The translations under genes were made by a program, and so were the position numbers. Below the pieces are notes generated by a model. It ran no database searches and was not told the DNA's origin. It saw only the letters and a program-made list of their open reading frames with translations. From Cryptomeria japonica (Eukaryota; Streptophyta; Pinopsida; Cupressales; Cupressaceae), in assembly GCF_030272615.1 (NCBI RefSeq), contig NC_081406.1:262063386-262127385 (forward strand): 64,000 nucleotides of DNA. Reading direction: 5' to 3'. The stretch's first letter is position 1; each line of letters opens with the position of its first letter. This document shows positions 21,692 to 33,735 of this stretch, one piece after another.

Positions 21692-23200
21692 ATGATTTCC
21701 GCTATGCAACTTAGGTGGTACATGCATCAAGGGTGTCAGCTTTTTGCAATTTCTCTTAAGGATGTGGATGAGGAAGAGAGTTGAGAAATCACTCTTGATG
21801 GTCACCCTATTCTTTGAGATTATACTGATGTGTTTCCTTTGGATATTCCTGGTATGCATCCAAAGTGAGACATAGATTTTTGCATTGACTTGGTTCCTGG
21901 TGCAAAACCTATTTCAAGAGCACCATATCGGATGACTACTCAGGAGTTGAGTGAGTTGAAGTTGCAAGTTGAGAAGTTGTTGGCCAAGGGGTTCATTCTT
22001 CCTAGTGTTTCTCCTTGGGGTGTGTTGGTTATCTTCGTTAAGAAGAAGGATGGTTCTCTTCAGTTATGCATTGATTATCGATAGTTGAATAAGGTAACCA
22101 TTCGGAATCGATATCCATTGCCTCAGATAAATGATCTTTTTGATCAGGTAAAGGGAGCCAAGGTGTTCTCTAAGATATATCTGAAATATGGGCATCATCA
22201 GTTGTGCATTCATGATGCAGACATTCATAGGATGATGTTTCGTACTCGTTATGGTCACTATGAGTTCACAGTGGTGCCATTTGGGTTGACGAACACGCCT
22301 TTAGTGTTCATGAGTCTTATGAACGGGGTTTTTCACACCTACCTTGACCATTTTGTCCTTGTGTTCTTGGATGACATATTGATTTATTCTAGATCTATGG
22401 AAGAGCATGAGGGTCACTTGCATCAGGTATTGCAGTGCTTGAGGGAGAATCAACTTTTTGCGAATTTGGCGAAGTGTGATTTCTTCCAGTCAGAGGTGAG
22501 CTATCTTGGTCATAAAGTCTCGACAGAAGGTGTATACGTGGATCCTTCTAAGATCCAAGCCATTGTTGATTGGCCAACGCCGACCAACGTTTCTAAAGTT
22601 TGAAATTTCATGGGTTTGGATGGATATTACCGTCGCTTTGTGAAGAGCTTTTCTCGGATAGACCACCCGATTACTTCTCTTCAGAGGAAAGGGAAGAAGT
22701 TTGTTTGGTCAGAGCAGTACGAATTAGCTTTTCATACCTTGAAGGAACTCCTTGTTAGTGCTTTGATTTTGGCAGTTCCTAATCCATCCAAAGATTTAAT
22801 GGTGTACACAGATGCCTCTTTAGAAGGTATAGGTGTGGTGCTTATGCAGGATGGATGTGTGGCTGCCTATGAGTCTCACAAACTCAAGGATCATGAGTTG
22901 AACTATCCAGTTCATGACTTGGAGCTAGCAGCGGTAGTGCATGCATTGGTTAGATGGAGACATTTCCTGTTGGGGTGTCAGTTTGAGATGCATAGTGATC
23001 ACCGCAGTTTGCAGTATATTTTCACGCAACCGAACTTGAATGCTCGATAGCGAAGATGGATGGAATTCCTCTGTGAGTATGATTTTGAGGTTCATTATAT
23101 TCAGGGGAAAGAGAATGTAGTGGCATATGCTTTGAGCCGTAGGCGGCATGAGGTTGCAACAATGTCCCTTGGTGTGGACTTGAGTGAGATAATTCTTGGA
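21692..23200 (+). pseudogene. Chromovirus reverse transcriptase and RNase H
   Basis: RT begins after a linker with three TGA stops (21785-21870). Motifs: [62 protein letters not shown] and the catalytic box [11 protein letters not shown] at about 22351-22383. The first catalytic Asp (motif A, normally KIDL) is Tyr here. Stops at 22082 and 22601. RNase H: VYTDASLEG (Asp), DLELAAV (Glu), MHSDHRSLQ (Asp), but the last Asp of the ADALSRR-type motif is Tyr (AYALSRR). A stop at 23048 falls where NARQRRW is expected. It would copy element RNA into cDNA in the cytoplasmic particle. Confidence 0.9.
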
Positions 23201-24615
23201 GTTCTTCCTCAGAACACCTGGTATCAGGATGTTAGAGTCATGGCGGAGTCTAGAAGACCATTGGAGGATAGATATTTTGGATATACTCTTGAGTCAGATG
23301 GTCTTCTTCGACATCTTGGATGGATCTATGTACCTCCTTTGGAGGGTCTTCACATTTTGATCATGAATGAGGCCCATCGTGCACCTTATTCAGCACACCT
23401 CGATGTCAAGAAGATGCACGCATATCTTAGACAAATATATCATTGGGCTAGCATGAAACATGACATTGCTGATTTTGTGTCGAAGTGCTTGGAATGTTAG
23501 CGGGTGAAGGTGGAGCATCAACACCCTGCAAGGCTTTTACAACCTAATTTGATACCGGATTGGAAATAGGATATCATTTCCATGAATTTCATTGTAGGGT
23601 TGTCTATTTCTTTGTGTCGCCATGATGCCATAATGGTCATTGTTGATAGATTGGCCAAAGTTGCTCATTTTTTCCCTATTCGATCTTCTTATACATCAGC
23701 AGTGGTGGCACGAGTCTTCTTGAAAGATGTGGTGAGGTTGCATGGGATCCTAAGGCAGATCATTTCTGATACAGACCCTATCTTTACTTTAGCCTTGTGG
23801 ACCTCACTTCAGCATGCTTTGGGAACCCAGTTGAACTTCAGTTCAACTTATCACCCAGAGATCGACGGTCAGACTGAGCGTGTGAAACAGGTTTTGGAGG
23901 ACATGCTTCGCATGTATGTTATGGATCAGTAGTCGCACTAGGAGGAATATCTTTGCCTTGTGGAGTTTTCTTATAACAACGGATATCACAGCTCATAGGA
24001 ATGTCTCCCTTCCAGGCTTTGTATGGTCGTCCTTGCCATACTCCTTTGAGTTGGGATCGGTTGGAGGATAGGGTGTGTTTAGGACCGGATTTTCTTCGTG
24101 AGATGGAGCAGCAGGTTGAGCAGATTTGTGGGCATTTGGTTGCTGCTCAAGATGGGTAGAGGAAGTATGCTGATGCCCATAGAGTAGATTGTCAGTTTTC
24201 TGTTGGTGACTGTGTGTTCTTGAGAGTGCATTCGCGGAAGAGTCAGATCCGTTATGGAAAGGGTTCTAAGTTGGTGCCTCATTTTGTAGGCCCTTTTGAG
24301 ATCCTTGGGAGGACAGGACCTGTTGCCTACCGTCTTTCCTTGTCATCGAGTCTATCCCACATCTACGATGTCTTTCATGTTTTTGTTCTTCGACCTTATC
24401 ATCCTGATGTGACCCATGTTCTTGATTGGAAGGCTTTGCAGGTCGAGGATGGGCAGCTTTCCATGGAGCCCGTGTGCATTCTTCAGCGTCGGGATTTGAC
24501 CCTCAGGGGTCATACCATCAAGCAAGTAAGGGTCCTATGGGACCCAAGTGATGAGACCTCAACGACATGGGAAGATGCAGTGAAGATGAGAGAGCTTTAT
24601 TCTTATCTTTTTTAG
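23201..24615 (+). pseudogene. Chromovirus integrase with C-terminal chromodomain
   Basis: The HHCC zinc domain is at about 23370-23500 (NEAHRAPYSAHLDVKK ... FVSKCLEC). The core follows: the first Asp is Asn (SMNFIVGL), the second is kept (QIISDTDPIF), and the Glu is kept in EIDGQTERVKQ. Stops lie at 23498, 23567, 23930 and 23939. A frameshift near 24000 leads to the GPY/F-type segment (LVPHFVGPFEILGRTGPVAYRL). The chromodomain at about 24466-24612 shows EPVCILQRRDL, then KQVRVLWDPSDETSTTWED. In this family the chromodomain directs integration to marked chromatin. Confidence 0.9.
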
Positions 24616-24636
24616 GCTTCCAGGAGTAAGCCTAGG

Positions 24637-24650
24637 CTTGGGGGGGAGGA
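24637..24650 (+). other. Polypurine tract
   Basis: CTTGGGGGGGAGGA directly before the 3' LTR. Confidence 0.9.
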
Positions 24651-26148
24651 TGTAGTACCAGTTCTTGATCAGACTCTTTTTGTATGTTTTTGATTGACTT
24701 CAGTGGAACATTATTGTATATTGATTCAGATTTTATGCTATGTTATTTCATGCTTTATCTAGATCTGTGGTGTACAATTTTATGTAGTATCTCAGTGCTT
24801 ATGATTCATGTTATTTGATGGACCATTATCATGGATTGACACTCTTACCTTATATGTGTGATGCATTATTTATGTGTTGCGTGTTTGCATGTGTATGGGA
24901 TGCGAGGAGATGATTTTCCTTCACTCACTCTGGTGAGACAAAGAACGTCACGATTCTCCTTCATCGGTGTGTGTGTCATGTCTGTATATATATATATATG
25001 TCTATATGCACGTGTGGTTCTTTGGTGCAGGACATTGCAGGTACAAGTATCAGGTAGGTATGTGGTATCGACTCCACCTGGTTTCACAGGTTTGAGCATG
25101 CCTTATATGTCCGATGGGACTGGAGGAGATAGTTGTTGGACCCTAACATGACCCACAGTTACACTCGTGTGAGTGTTGTCAATCAGTTGTCTTTCCCGTC
25201 TGGCTGGTATGCGAGTCATAGTGCTTTGGTTGGTCATTTGTGAGTCATCATTTGATCATTCTTCATTTTGCGTGCTTTCGTTCATCTAAACGATTATTTA
25301 ATTAAATGGATGATGCTATCTTATGTTTGCATAGCTAGTTAATTATTATGCTCTGAGATTATTGATTTAATTAAATTAATGATTTGCTAGATAAATGGTT
25401 AAATGGCTTATTTCATTGTGTAAAGTTGTATCATTATATTGTGGAAGGAAACAAATTATTGCCTAGCCATTTAAATGTTAAATGCTTATGTTGAAAGAAA
25501 GTATTATGGAAAATAGAAAATAAAATAAAATAAAATAACGTTTTCTTTTTACCTTTCCATTTGATTTTTGTATTTTATTTATTGGAAAAGAATTGTTTTT
25601 GGTTAAAGGTAAATCTGATTGGTGGAGAAAACTTTCAACCTAGAAAGTTTAGGTTGAAATTATTTTTCCCATATATTCTTGGAAATTCACGAGAATAGGA
25701 GGCAAAAAATTTGGGAGAGAAATTTGGAAAACCATTCTGAAGGAGGAGCTGGCAATTGTTTTGGTTTGCAAGGATTGGGATTCTCCATTACTTTGCTTGT
25801 TAGTTTGCTTCAAGGTTGGATAATCTCTTATTGTTTTAAATTTAATTTTGAATTTTTCAGTTGCTTCCTGTGTGTTAAAAAAAATGCAAATCTCCTTGTA
25901 AATTCTTGTGGAATGATTGGAATGGAAGAAGAAATGTCTGTTGTTGTTGATTTTGTGAACCTTATATCATATGTTTGATTATAGGAAAGAAATGGTTCAT
26001 TTCTCTATTTGTTGTATGTTTTTGTGTTCTTAAAAATCAACTTCTTGATTTTCCTCTTCTATTAGGAATAGAATGAATTAGATTTAGTTGTTGTGTGCTT
26101 CCTAGTATCTAACTGCCCAAGATTTGGGGTTCTTGGTGGGGCATTACA
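24651..26148 (+). repeat. 3' LTR of chromovirus
   Basis: 1498 bp, TGTAGTACCAG...GGCATTACA. Lacks 32 bp present at 19218-19249; the loss is bounded by the direct repeat AATCTGATT. Confidence 0.93.
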
Positions 26149-26771
26149 ATCCCTACACTATTTGTTACCTTTCTTTTAGACCACGTCATTGATTAGATGA
26201 GGATGATGGTTTGGATCAACCCAAATGATTAAGGCTAATTAAGCAAATTACTTGAGATAGATAGTTTCTCAAGCACTATACCAATTAGGGATTGTCAAAG
26301 GAGTAAAGATTTAAATCAAACTTTTTTAAAGTTCTAACCTTGGTTTAGGGATCAAGGATTTCTAGATGGAATTTGGATAGATTAAAATCAAGGATTGATT
26401 TTGGTTGGTGTAGTAAGTCCTCAAAGATCAATAAATGATGATTGTGGAAGAATGGATTGTCAACGGAAGGATGGTAAATGATGGAGGTTCCCTAGGAAAG
26501 TAAAATATGCTAGTATGATATCTCTGGTTGGGGAATGCTAGACAATGGGATGTGACCACTCCTATTGAACTGTTGGGACAAGGCTACTCTTTGGTCAAAG
26601 GCTTGTGTTCTCAAGGGTTCTTGGTCAAAATCATTGGTAAAGTCGTGAAGGTAATCGTGAAAATGATGTAGGAAGAACTAGTGTTTTAGCAAAAGCTTGT
26701 AGTTTTTGTATAAAAATATCCTCCTCTTTAGGATCTTCTTTTGAATAGGCTTCTTTTTCTTGACTGGACAT
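26149..26771 (-). pseudogene. N-terminal gag-like ORF of host element H
   Basis: Minus-strand ATG at 26771 (MSSQEKEAYSKEDPKEED, then FIQKLQAFAKTLV), open for 44 codons to a TGA at about 26637-26639. Beyond it only broken frames are left. By position (downstream of LTR and leader of H on -) it is the start of the H coding region. Not recognised as a known gag domain. Confidence 0.35.
26162..26194 (-). repeat. Right arm of split inverted repeat
   Basis: Reverse complement of 18209-18241 with three mismatches; see that entry. Confidence 0.7.
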
Positions 26772-28518
26772 TATATGGACTTCTTCATGTCCTTGGAATT
26801 TTGGATATAATGCATCAACAGTTGAAGGGACTAATTGGCAATTTGACTCAGGAAAAGACGGTGAAATAGAAGTGGAGATGTTGATGGACAGTTAGAGACA
26901 TAGTTTAATAGTGATAATATGAAAAATGGAGATGGGATTTTAGGAGTGAAGATGGTAAAATAAGAGCAGAGATAGTGAAAGACAGTTTCGACTAGGAGTT
27001 GGGAAGTTTTGGTCAAATTTGGAAATTGGGAATTTGTTTTCTTGGTAAGAGATGTCAAACAAGAATATGCATTGGTCAATTTAACACTTGAAACAAGCGT
27101 AAGATAAGGGAGGGCCTAGATTAGCCTGAATTGAACATAACTGGTTTCAACATTTGAAGACACTTGTAATCATACACGACCTAGGTTGGAAAGGGGATAC
27201 TACTTGCTAAGGCCCTTCACTATAAATAGCAATACCTCAGACAACATGGATACATAAAGACATGGTGACATTGGTTCCCCCACCATGGCATGGGCACACC
27301 AAATCTCTTAGATAGAGGGATTTTGTATCTCACAACGAAGGGTACATGAAGGGTTAAGTTCAGGATACAAATCACATTCCCTAAATTAGAAAGTATGGAA
27401 TATTGGCTACTACAACAAATGGTGTCTAGTTAGAATATGGGGATTTCCATCACCTTACGTGCACAAAGGTAACCATACTTTGAATATGAAACTCATTTTA
27501 GGTTGACAAGAATGACAAAAGCTTTAATACCAACGAGCTATGACTTTCGTCTTGCCCTTTTCTATATAAGGGATCGAATTAAAGTGTCTCTTGGGTTGTT
27601 CCCTCACTTGCATAAATGCTTTGGGAGGTAGGCCCTCTAAATAAATATCATGTTTTATCCTCACCCACGAAAGAGGGCAGAATACACCACGATATTTCGG
27701 GTTCTAATTACAACAAAAGGGGTAGGTTTGTTTTTTTGACCACCCAAGATTTTGCAAGGGGAGAGCATATACCTTCTACCCTACAAAGACACGACAAACA
27801 AGAACTACAAGCTATTTACATGAAAATAAAAAATCCTACTCATGCACTTAGTGGAAAAAGACAAGTTTTTGACAATCGAACCTACAAAAAAATGTGTTAG
27901 CAGTTTGTAAAAGAGGCCTTGGATGGTCGAAATTAAGTTACAAAAACAAGATTATTATCAAAACAAACTGAATCGAGTTGGAGACATTGTTTAGTAGGCG
28001 GAGACGGTGTTCTGCCTACGTAGAAGCACAAACACCATTTTAGAAACCTGTAAAACATAGTTAGCACAAAAAATTGAAAAAATAATAAAATCCTATAGAA
28101 AATTAGAATATTAAAAGGCGGAGACACCACTTTAAGAGAGGAGACATAGTTTTATAGAAATATAAAAAAATGGTAATTTCAACAAATCTAAAAAAATGTC
28201 ATAAACAAATTAGAAAATAAAAACATTTTTTTTAGTTATTAGAAACCTGCACAAACAACAAAAGTTATTAGAGTGGAGATGTCGATATGCAGGTGCGGAG
28301 ATGACATTCCATAGGTGGAGATGTTGAAATATAGAAGCTGCAAAAAAACAATTAGAAAGGTCGACTATCAGAGTGGAGATGTCGTTTTGAAGTCGGATAT
28401 GCTGCTCTATTGGTGTAGATGATGTTGCATGACAAAGACGTTGTTCTTCTACTTGTGCATACTATATCACAATAAAACTCAAAATTTTGTTAAATTAGGG
28501 ACATGGGGTCCCACGAGA
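26772..28518 (-). other. Leader and primer-site region of host element H
   Basis: No convincing gene. From the LTR inwards: a primer-site-like minus-strand segment next to 28519 (TCTCGTGGGACCCCATG); a stretch (27995-28390) with seven variants of G(T/C)GGAGA(T/C)G; and at 27586-27637 a segment (GTTCCCTC...GGGAGGTAGGCCCTCT) also found at 44702-44740 in the leader of the 33736-47223 element. An isolated good TATA motif on + (TATAAATAGC, 27221-27230) has no gene behind it. The 94-aa frame at 27616-27900 on + has no recognisable domain. Confidence 0.45.
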
Positions 28519-29091
28519 TGTGCCAAAACGAAAGCAAGCAAATTTAGAAGGTTAGTTGTATGTGCTAAATTGATAAAACAACATGAAAACACCTAAAACA
28601 ACTAAACTTATACCTTCCCAAGCTCCTCCAATTGAGCTATAAGTGGATGCGCCCAAGCTCCACTTGATTTTCTCCTTTGATGGCTTGATGTGGAATGATA
28701 TCCAATGATCACAACAATATGGTTTAAAAGGGATGGATTGAGGAAGGGATGAATGGATCATGCAATGAAATATGGAGGTGACAATTGGGCATTATGATGA
28801 TAAAATGGATGAATTGTGGGATGAAATTAGCATGATAAGGGTGCTATGGATGGATTTGGAATATAAACTAGTAGCATAAGATTATGAATGAAGTGGATTG
28901 AATTGTGAAGGGAGGAATTCCAATTTATAGATTTGAGAATTCAAAATGGATCATTGAGATTGAAGGATAATGGAAGGTTGAGATTGAGTGTGAGGAGGTA
29001 AGGTGGCTTGAGCTCTTAGCCTTGTGACAAGTGTCACAAGGTGAAATATCTTGGGAAGAACACTTTGCATGGGGAAGAGGGAAAGGTGTGT

Positions 29092-29105
29092 TCACACATG
29101 TGTGA
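29092..29105. promoter_or_regulatory. 14-bp palindrome in H LTR
   Basis: TCACACATGTGTGA, a perfect palindrome containing CACATG/CATGTG. A second, 16-bp version (CTCACACATGTGTGAG) is at 29238-29253. Both lie upstream of the minus-strand TATA box at 28922, so an enhancer role is possible, but this is inference. Confidence 0.45.
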
Positions 29106-29237
29106 GCACATCTTGGGAAGAACATGAAGATGACAAGTGGAAGCATTATTGGCAAAGTGTAAGAGTCCTAGATTTGAGGAGGATGACATGTGGTTGGAAG
29201 AGGAAACTGTAGGGCGAATCTCATCAGGAGGAGAATT

Positions 29238-29253
29238 CTCACACATGTGTGAG
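29238..29253. promoter_or_regulatory. 16-bp palindrome in H LTR
   Basis: CTCACACATGTGTGAG, the second copy of the element at 29092-29105. Confidence 0.45.
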
Positions 29254-29691
29254 AACCCTTGGGTCAAAGATGAGGTGGAGGAGAAAGTGACCCTTGAATG
29301 TAAGCTCATTTATGAAGGGGAGTCACATGTAGACCTAGGTAGGTGGGATGAATTTAAAATTGAAGAAAATGTTAATGATGATTAGGCTTGGGTTAATTAG
29401 GTTTAATCAAGGGAGTTAAATGGAGTATTTTTAGGAATCAATATGTTAGATAATTAATTATACATTAATTTACTAATTGAGATTAAAATAAATATTGAAT
29501 AAATTGGCTAAGGTTGGGGATTAATTCGATTTTTAGAAGAATTAGGGATTTATATAATTAATTGATAAATTAATTATATGGTTGGGGGATAAAATTAGTT
29601 AATTATAATTTCATTAGTTTTAAGAAGAATGATGACTACATGAAGAGATAAATTAATTAAATAATAATTTAATTAATTTTGGGTGTCTACA

Positions 29692-32600
29692 TTTTGCCCC
29701 TCTTTTCAAAAGTCTAGAGTTCAAATCCATAAACAAATGATCACTCTTGCACCTATAGGGTTGACCTAAGATGATGATGAGGTAAATGATATGCATGGAG
29801 TGAAAGTTTGTATATGGAAGGTGCAATAAATGTGGAATGTATATGACAATGTGTAAGAGCAGATAATGTGTGGTCAAAATGTGTGCATGTGTGTAAATAG
29901 AGATAGATCAAGGCTAGTGTAAGGAATCCAAATTTGCACAAGATCATGTTATGACTCAGTATGCAATTTCATTCATACATTCTCTCAAAATGGGCATGCA
30001 TGGGTGTGTGAATTTCATCATTATATTTTACACCAACTTTGAGGTGCATGTGAATCCTAACATCATCATACATATCTCAAGGTTCACAAGAACTCACAAA
30101 CATACATGTAAAGCAAATATTTAGACATAAATAGTAATTATAAAAAATGTGTCATGTAATAAGAAAATAAAATGTCTCAAATGATAATCATTCTAGGTAT
30201 AAAGTTGCATCCAACATGGGTAAATGAAAAATAATAGTGTGGCCTTAAATGATAATAGATTTAAATGTTGATATGTTTTCAATTACTCATTCTAACTACA
30301 CTAACAGATGTGGTGGAATAAAGTGTTCAAGTTGAGGGTTTGTCACACCTATTACTCTAGAAAAAATTCAATATATATCAACAAATATCCAAGGAGATAA
30401 TTGTTTACATATATTTATTACAATAGCAACCTCTTTGCAGCTTAGAGAATTTATCTAATGGTGGATAAACTATCAAATAAATTGAAACCTTGGACTATTC
30501 CACACTTCGTCCAACAAAAGCCCAAATAGATTAACTTGTTGAATAAATGAATAACTTGCTTATATGGATTAGCAACCTAGAAAACCAAGCATTGAAGGAG
30601 GCATGCAAATTTGATTCTACAAATATCACCATGCCCTTGTCATAAATTTTGTGCATAAAAAATACCCCTTTAGGAACCATGAACATCTAGAATCATGTGA
30701 GAATCGTCCCTCATCCATTTGACATACCTTCAATCATAAATGATGCATGAAATCTTGTGTAATGATAATAAAATTGTCCAGAAAATCTATTGGAAGAGCA
30801 ACTTGTAAATGGAGTGTTAGTTGCCAAACTTTACAACAATAAATATGGTATGGGCCGAGTGTCAAATTTATCCTTTGGAACCATGCAAATATTCTTATAA
30901 AAATAATTTCTTGGTTCCATTGAATCAATTAATATTTGCAAGGCCAAATCAAGTCATTAATAGAGTGTTGGGTCATGTACAAGGGTAATTAAAGCGTGTA
31001 ACAATAAATGATAGGAGTTTCAAACCATTAAGGGTTAGAGGAATGTCATATTACATGTAAGGTCAATTTTTTTGGGAATTGAGATAGCTAGGAAATAATA
31101 CCAAAAGGAGTGAGAAAAGGAGGAGGCTAGTAGGGAAACCCCAATAAAGGAAATCCTTTCAAGAAGTCAAGATCAGGGCTTAAGAAGAGGTTTAACTTGG
31201 TACTACTAGTTGAGATAAGGCCCAAATTTTAACTTTGATAGATCAAATCAATGATGAATCAATATTTTCAAGGGTGATGGGAATGATGTACTCAAATAAG
31301 TGATACCCAAAAGTTTGACTTCAAAATGTTTGGGGTGTAATGAATCAAAGTTCAAGGAATAAATTTGCACAAAATGGGTACCCAAAAGGATGGATGGATG
31401 AGGAAGTTCAAAAACTTGACAAAAAAATGACTTTGACATGACATTATTGGGACTGGTTACATCAATATGACATCATCATGATATTGACATGGATCAAAAT
31501 CAAAGTTTTGGGCATGTCTTAAAATGGTACCCAGTTAAGGAGAAGCAAAAAGTTTATCCCTAATAAGGAATTGCAGACATCAACATGACATCAACATAAC
31601 ATCATTTGGATGAAGGTAGTATGATTTAAAAACTCCAAAACTCTAATAAAAAGGGACTTACAAGGAAAGGATATTTCAGGATGATGGGTCCAAAGCAATG
31701 GGAAATCATAGAAGTCTAACACACTTAAAGGAATCTTAGAACATACTTAAGGGAATGCTAGATTCTTGAGGAAGGCATGACCATGATGAAAAATCCTACA
31801 AGGGGGTGAAGGGGTGAAGAATTTTGATACTTTGAAACATAGAAAAAATCACACATTCAAAATTTAACATGGATTTTAATGAGGTCTTTCACATTCGAGA
31901 TCAAGAGAAATCAACAAGTAGGTAAGAGGAACCATGAAAGGATAACACACTTAATACTTAGGCAATTTTTGCAAGGATACAAGTGTGTTGTCAAGATTAG
32001 TAGGAATATTGTGCATGTTTGAACTTTTTTGAAAGTTTTAAGATTCAACAAACACACAAAACACAAGGGAAGAAACTAGAAACAACCCATACTTAATATT
32101 TCAAGGATTTTTATAACTTTTAACACATACATGTCCTATTTAGGATGTCTTAGATTTATTATCAATAATGGTTCAAATACTACTAAAAATGCTATTAATC
32201 AAACTTGCAGAGTGCTACAAAATGTTATCAAGAGCCAAGAATAATATTATAACTTATCTTGGAGATCTCAAGCTTGCATGAGATATGAGGATTCTATCTT
32301 GGAAGAATGGGAGGGAAGCCTAATATTCATTTAAAATATAAAGGCAATTGTTGGACTTCCAAATAAGTAGTTGATGATTAGAAATCAAAGTTGAAAGGCC
32401 ATTTGTAGATTAAAAAAATATACCATACAACTATATAGGTGGAGGTAACAATGCACCACATAAATGTATGTGCACCATGCTAATTTCCAAGTACAACATG
32501 CTTAGAGACTTAACAATATAGGAATAAAACATAGTACAAACATATGGGACATGTGATAACACACAAATAGGGATAAACATACAAAAACACAATATGATGT

Positions 32601-33735
32601 TTGCACTATAGTAGGGAAAAGGCAAAGGTTGAGCTAAAATGATCCTAGAACATGCTATAATAATGAACATAAAGTAAGGATAATTTGTGGGTATGTAATT
32701 TTTGACCTCACACAGCCTTACGTTGCCCTTAAGATTAGTATAGAACCATTAATTTACTCATTTTCATTTGAAAACATAAGCGTACGACATCTTTTCTTAA
32801 ACTTAAGGCGCATGGAACAATACAAATGCAATTACATGAATATTCACAATATATCTTTGATTCTAGTCAATTACATTTTCCATAAGCTATTAGAACTTAC
32901 AAGAAATGAATCATAAAGTATATACACAAATTTCACTTTAATTCATGATAAAATTTAATATAAATTCAACTCAAAAGGGAAAGATAAGTTAGCTCCTAGC
33001 ACAAGCTAGCAATATGCACACCAAATAGACCATACCACATCTATAAATCTTTGGAAAAAGTCAAGGACATCAATATTTTTTTTTTTTTCAATACATTATA
33101 AACACTTTACTAAGGAAGGGTCCTCTACCAAGATGCCTAATCAATTGATAACCTCATCTCTAACACCTTTAGGATTACAAGATACTCTTTTTTAGTAAAG
33201 AATAGATTAATAATTCTCCCCACAACCATATAATACTTTAACAAGGATTAAACAAGGACCACTTACAATCCTTTGAATGAGGACTAATAATACTATGTCG
33301 TTATTCGCTATAGGATAAATCCAAACAATTTGTAGAGATCCACTTGTTTCCTTACATCACTACGATCCCATGCCAATCTTGGCTCATTCCATATATTCCA
33401 TACTCCAACGTAATATTCTTATAATAGGAAAATTTGAAGATACAACATGAAGGAATTAGATAGGGGATCCAAGCTTATCAATGATATCACTATCCCTTTG
33501 CTAATCATTAACTAAATCAAGACTCTTCACTAAGATTATACTTCCACATAAAGCATGAGATTAACAAATTATACCCAAACTAATCTTATCCTATAATTAT
33601 ATCCATATTAAGAGAAATTTAAAAACAAGATATAATACATTTAATTTAGTACCAATAGATTCATAGAAATATCAATAGTCATAAACATTTTCATGATGTT
33701 CATTATATAATAAGCCATAAATCCTAAAATAGATA
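29692..33735 (-). other. 3' internal region of an H-type element, non-coding
   Basis: Begins with the polypurine tract at 29692-29706 (minus strand). The other 4 kb is AT-rich with no credible frame; the longest minus frames (for example 32670-32431) are hydrophobic, low complexity and have no motif. A T13 run lies at about 33076-33088. The region is interrupted at 33735 by the AGATA-flanked element and should continue at 47224. Confidence 0.5.

Larger units (their letters stand above)
18257..26148 (+). mobile_element. Ty3/gypsy chromovirus (Tekay/Del-like), inactive
   Basis: 7892 bp with LTRs 18257-19784 and 24651-26148, tRNA-iMet primer site, gag, protease, RT, RNase H, integrase, chromodomain and polypurine tract in canonical gypsy order. 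The flanks ATCCT (18252-18256) and ATCCC (26149-26153) are a target duplication with one mismatch. All domains can be read, but at least three frameshifts, more than ten stops and several lost catalytic residues show that this copy is dead. Lineage is inferred from the chromodomain and LTR length, not from a tree. Confidence 0.93.
28519..29691 (-). repeat. LTR of host element H
   Basis: About 1173 bp. The right end is set by TGTCTACA followed by the polypurine tract (minus strand: AAGAGGGGCAAAA then TGTAGACACCCAAAATT). The left end (TGTGCC at 28519) is less sure; it abuts the primer-site-like sequence. The minus-strand start TGTAGACAC-CAAAATT and the tract match those of the 33736-47223 element, so the two families are related. 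A minus-strand TATA (CTATAAATTG) is at 28922-28930. Two palindromes lie inside. Confidence 0.65.

Noticed and set aside
19937-24615. Intact gypsy polyprotein
   Set aside because: Frameshifts, more than ten stops and lost catalytic Asp residues; annotated as pseudogenes.
27221-27230. TATAAATAGC as a host promoter
   Set aside because: No gene follows on +, and the region is leader of a minus-strand retroelement.
30000-33700. Small hydrophobic minus frames (60-80 aa)
   Set aside because: AT-rich chance frames without motif or context.
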